Source of the DNA: Candidatus Acidiferrum typicum
GTDB taxonomy: Bacteria; Acidobacteriota; Terriglobia; Acidiferrales; UBA7541
Direction: 5' to 3'
Assembly (NCBI GenBank): GCA_025463055.1
Contig: JAOAPV010000074.1
Location: forward strand, 1-64,000
DNA length: 64,000 nt
Shown here: positions 62,242 through 64,000 of the stretch, piece after piece
How the letters are laid out: each line of letters starts with the position of its first letter
Position numbering within the stretch: position 1 is the stretch's first letter
Notes under the pieces: model-generated
Databases searched by the model: none
Told to the model about the DNA's origin: nothing
The model's input: only the letters and a program-made list of their open reading frames with translations
Program-made: the position numbers and the translations under genes

Positions 62242-63006
62242 ATGGCGAAAACTGCCGCTAAACGGGCCCTCAGCAAAGTTGTGAAGAAGGCCGAGCCGGT
62301 CTATAGCCGCATCGTACTGAAGCTTTCAGGCGAGTCGTTTCAGGGGCCGCAAGGCTTTGGCATTCACGGCGAGACCATTCAGGCCATCGCGCGCGAGTTG
62401 AAGGATGTGCACGCGCTCGGCGTGCAGATTGCCATCATGGTTGGCGGCGGAAACATTTTTCGCGGTGCGCGGCAGAAGGGATTTGAGATCGACCGCGCCA
62501 CCGGCGATTACATGGGCATGCTGGCTACGGTGATCAACGCCTTGGCTCTGCAGGACGCGCTGGAAAAAGAGTCTGTTTACACGCGTGTGCTGAGCGCTAT
62601 CGAGATGAAGCAGGTGGCCGAACCGTTCATTCGCCGGCGCGCTACCCGGCACCTGGAAAAGGGCCGCATCGTGATTTTCGCCGCGGGCACCGGGAATCCG
62701 TATTTTTCTACCGACACCGCAGCCGCCTTGCGGGCCATGGAAATCAAGGCGGATGTGATCTTGAAAGCTACGCGCGTGGACGGAATTTACGATGCTGACC
62801 CTGAGCAAGTGGCCGACGCGAAATTTTTTCAGCAGATCACCTATCGTGACGTGCTGCACCAGGGCCTGAAGGTAATGGACTCGACGGCGATTTCGCTGTG
62901 CATGGACAATGGCATGCCCATCGTGGTGTTCAACATGAACACGCATGGGAATATCAAACGCGTGGTGCTGGGCGAGCGCGTGGGATCGACAGTCACACCC
63001 GCGTAA
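62242..63006 (+). CDS. pyrH: Uridylate kinase
   Basis: A 254-residue UMP kinase of the amino-acid kinase fold: [55 protein letters not shown] and [20 protein letters not shown]. It converts UMP to UDP. ATG 62242 has GGAG just upstream and the preceding open frame reads as noise. The N-terminal 20 residues are Lys/Ala-rich and longer than in Escherichia coli. It is 30 bases ahead of frr. Confidence 0.97.
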   Translation: MAKTAAKRALSKVVKKAEPVYSRIVLKLSGESFQGPQGFGIHGETIQAIARELKDVHALGVQIAIMVGGGNIFRGARQKGFEIDRATGDYMGMLATVINALALQDALEKESVYTRVLSAIEMKQVAEPFIRRRATRHLEKGRIVIFAAGTGNPYFSTDTAAALRAMEIKADVILKATRVDGIYDADPEQVADAKFFQQITYRDVLHQGLKVMDSTAISLCMDNGMPIVVFNMNTHGNIKRVVLGERVGSTVTPA

Positions 63007-63036
63007 GCGAGCGATGCTGTTTTTGAGGACGAGGAT

Positions 63037-63612
63037 ATGACGACGATTGCAACAACCCGGGACGCTATGGCCGCGGCCAAGACGCGCATGGAAAAGGCTG
63101 TGGACGATTTCCGCAAGGATTTGGCGACGCTGCGCACCGGGCGCGCGAATACCTCGCTGCTCGATAGCATTCGCGTGGATTATCACGGCACGCCTATGCC
63201 GGTGAACCAACTCGGCACGGTGACCACGCCGGAGCCGACGATGATCGTGGTATCGCCATGGGACCCCAGCGCGGTGCCGCTGATCGACAAAGCCATCCGC
63301 ACCTCCGACCTGGGGCTGAATCCCACCAACGACGGCAAAGTCGTGCGCGTACCGATTCCCTCGCTGACCGAAGACCGCCGCAAAGACATTGTGAAACAGT
63401 TGCACAAAGTTCTGGAAAATCACCGCACCGCAGTTCGCAACATTCGCCGCGATCTGAAGGAAGCGATCGAGAAGCTCGAGAAAGACAAAAAAATCAGCGA
63501 AGACGACAAGAAGCGCGCGCTGGACGAGCTGGAGAAGCTGTCGCAGTCGGAGACGAAGAAGATCGAGGACCTCAGCGCGACGAAAGAAAAAGAAATAATG
63601 TCGATCAGGTAG
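63037..63612 (+). CDS. frr: Ribosome recycling factor
   Basis: A 191-residue recycling factor with the L-shaped two-domain layout. The phrase FRKDLATLRTGRANTSLLDSI, PEPTMIVVSPWDPS, PSLTEDRRKDIVKQLHKV and VRNIRRDL cover the conserved parts. The C-terminal coiled region is Lys/Glu-rich (EKDKKISEDDKKRALDELEK). It splits the ribosome after termination with EF-G. No clear ribosome site is seen; the ATG at 63037 has GAGGA ten bases ahead. Confidence 0.97.
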   Translation: MTTIATTRDAMAAAKTRMEKAVDDFRKDLATLRTGRANTSLLDSIRVDYHGTPMPVNQLGTVTTPEPTMIVVSPWDPSAVPLIDKAIRTSDLGLNPTNDGKVVRVPIPSLTEDRRKDIVKQLHKVLENHRTAVRNIRRDLKEAIEKLEKDKKISEDDKKRALDELEKLSQSETKKIEDLSATKEKEIMSIR

Positions 63613-63688
63613 AGCCCCAAAGCGTAAGCCGATCTCTCTCCAGATATTGCCCTAAATTCCGCATTCTCTTAACGTTCTGTGCCTCTGT

Positions 63689-64000
63689 TCAATTCTTCTT
63701 ACGCGCACTTTCGGGTTGCGAGTGCTCAGCTGCGACACTTTCTCGCTCAAGCATAAATCGTTGCCCTTCGTCCCCTTGCACCGCGTGGACAAACGTATAG
63801 TAGTCGGCTGCGCGGTCAGCGGAAATTTCACGCAGCAAAAAATTCAGATGGCGCGACGCGGTGACAGCGTCGCCATTCACTTCATATTTCGACGCGAAGG
63901 TCGCGTAATCGCGCTCAACCGCCGTGCCCGTCGGCGTGCGCACGACCGTTCCCGCGGGTAGACGCAAGATCAGGTGAGTCTCGACATCCAGCGGTGTCCC
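63689..64000 (-). CDS. C-terminal end of a DUF3857-type protein, cut by the window edge
   Basis: The last 103 residues of a protein whose start lies beyond base 64000. GTPLDVETHLILRLPAGTVV, then YATFASKYEVNGDAVTASRHLNFL and ISADRAADYYTFVHAVQGDEGQ, resemble the tail of exported DUF3857/transglutaminase-like proteins. This family name is tentative because only the tail can be read. It converges with frr across 76 bases. Confidence 0.6.
   Translation of the reverse strand, partial: GTPLDVETHLILRLPAGTVVRTPTGTAVERDYATFASKYEVNGDAVTASRHLNFLLREISADRAADYYTFVHAVQGDEGQRFMLERESVAAEHSQPESARKKN

Noticed and set aside
62326-63423. A 365-codon minus-strand open frame opposite pyrH and frr
   Set aside because: Antisense to two certain genes; His/Arg-rich shadow.

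Overview
The window reads as a chromosomal segment of an Acidobacteriota (Terriglobia-like) soil bacterium. Pointers are an acidobacterial-type duplicated orphan permease (ADOP), outer-membrane lipopolysaccharide export genes (a double-membrane cell), several Tat-exported enzymes, a sigma-54 gene with an NtrYX-like pair, and the cluster rplM-rpsI-rpsB-tsf-pyrH-frr. The taxonomic call is an inference from gene content; no rRNA gene is present. The DNA is GC-rich, so long open frames lie antisense to many genes and were ignored. No transposase, prophage, CRISPR array or complete tRNA was found.

1-5.1 kb (minus strand): a flotillin gene cut by the window edge, NfeD and an XRE regulator whose start lies next to a large inverted repeat, then an NtrY-like sensor kinase with an NtrX-like sigma-54 activator. 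5.4-10.1 kb (plus): a tricorn-type S41 protease and a zinc-dependent phospholipase C-like protein. 10.1-11.3 kb: a repeat-bearing spacer and two overlapping receiver-only proteins. 11.5-16.3 kb (minus): a Kelch lipoprotein, an M23 peptidase and a YVTN beta-propeller protein. 16.5-20.5 kb (plus): Tat-type aldo/keto reductase, DUF4142 protein and amidase. 20.5-23.5 kb (minus): an alpha-helical repeat protein overlapped by a RodZ-like gene, and a membrane metallophosphoesterase.

23.6-40 kb (plus) is the housekeeping core: GAF-GGDEF diguanylate cyclase, a large LptC/LptA-like protein, lptB, rpoN, rapZ, an MsbA-like exporter, yicC, gmk, rpoZ, coaBC, a type-4 uracil-DNA glycosylase, an EamA transporter and priA. 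Several junctions are 4-base ATGA overlaps. It joins lipopolysaccharide flipping and export with nucleotide and coenzyme A synthesis and transcription.

40-53.5 kb (minus): a two-gene ABC exporter, a JmjC-type cupin protein, ackA and xfp (a phosphoketolase-acetate kinase module giving ATP from acetyl phosphate), a third receiver-only protein, an amino-acid permease, an M50 protease next to a class IV aminotransferase, and a LysM protein. 53.7-58.9 kb: a GH127 glycosidase (plus), a GyrI-like protein and the ADOP permease (minus). 59.0-63.6 kb (plus): the ribosomal protein and translation-factor cluster, with unusually long hairpin-rich spacers. The window ends in the C-terminus of a DUF3857-type protein on the minus strand.

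No wholly new multi-gene system is obvious. The best leads are the structured spacers in the ribosomal cluster, the RodZ-like/alpha-helical repeat gene pair, the XRE-NfeD-flotillin unit with its operator candidate, the long LptC/LptA protein and the dispersed palindromes.
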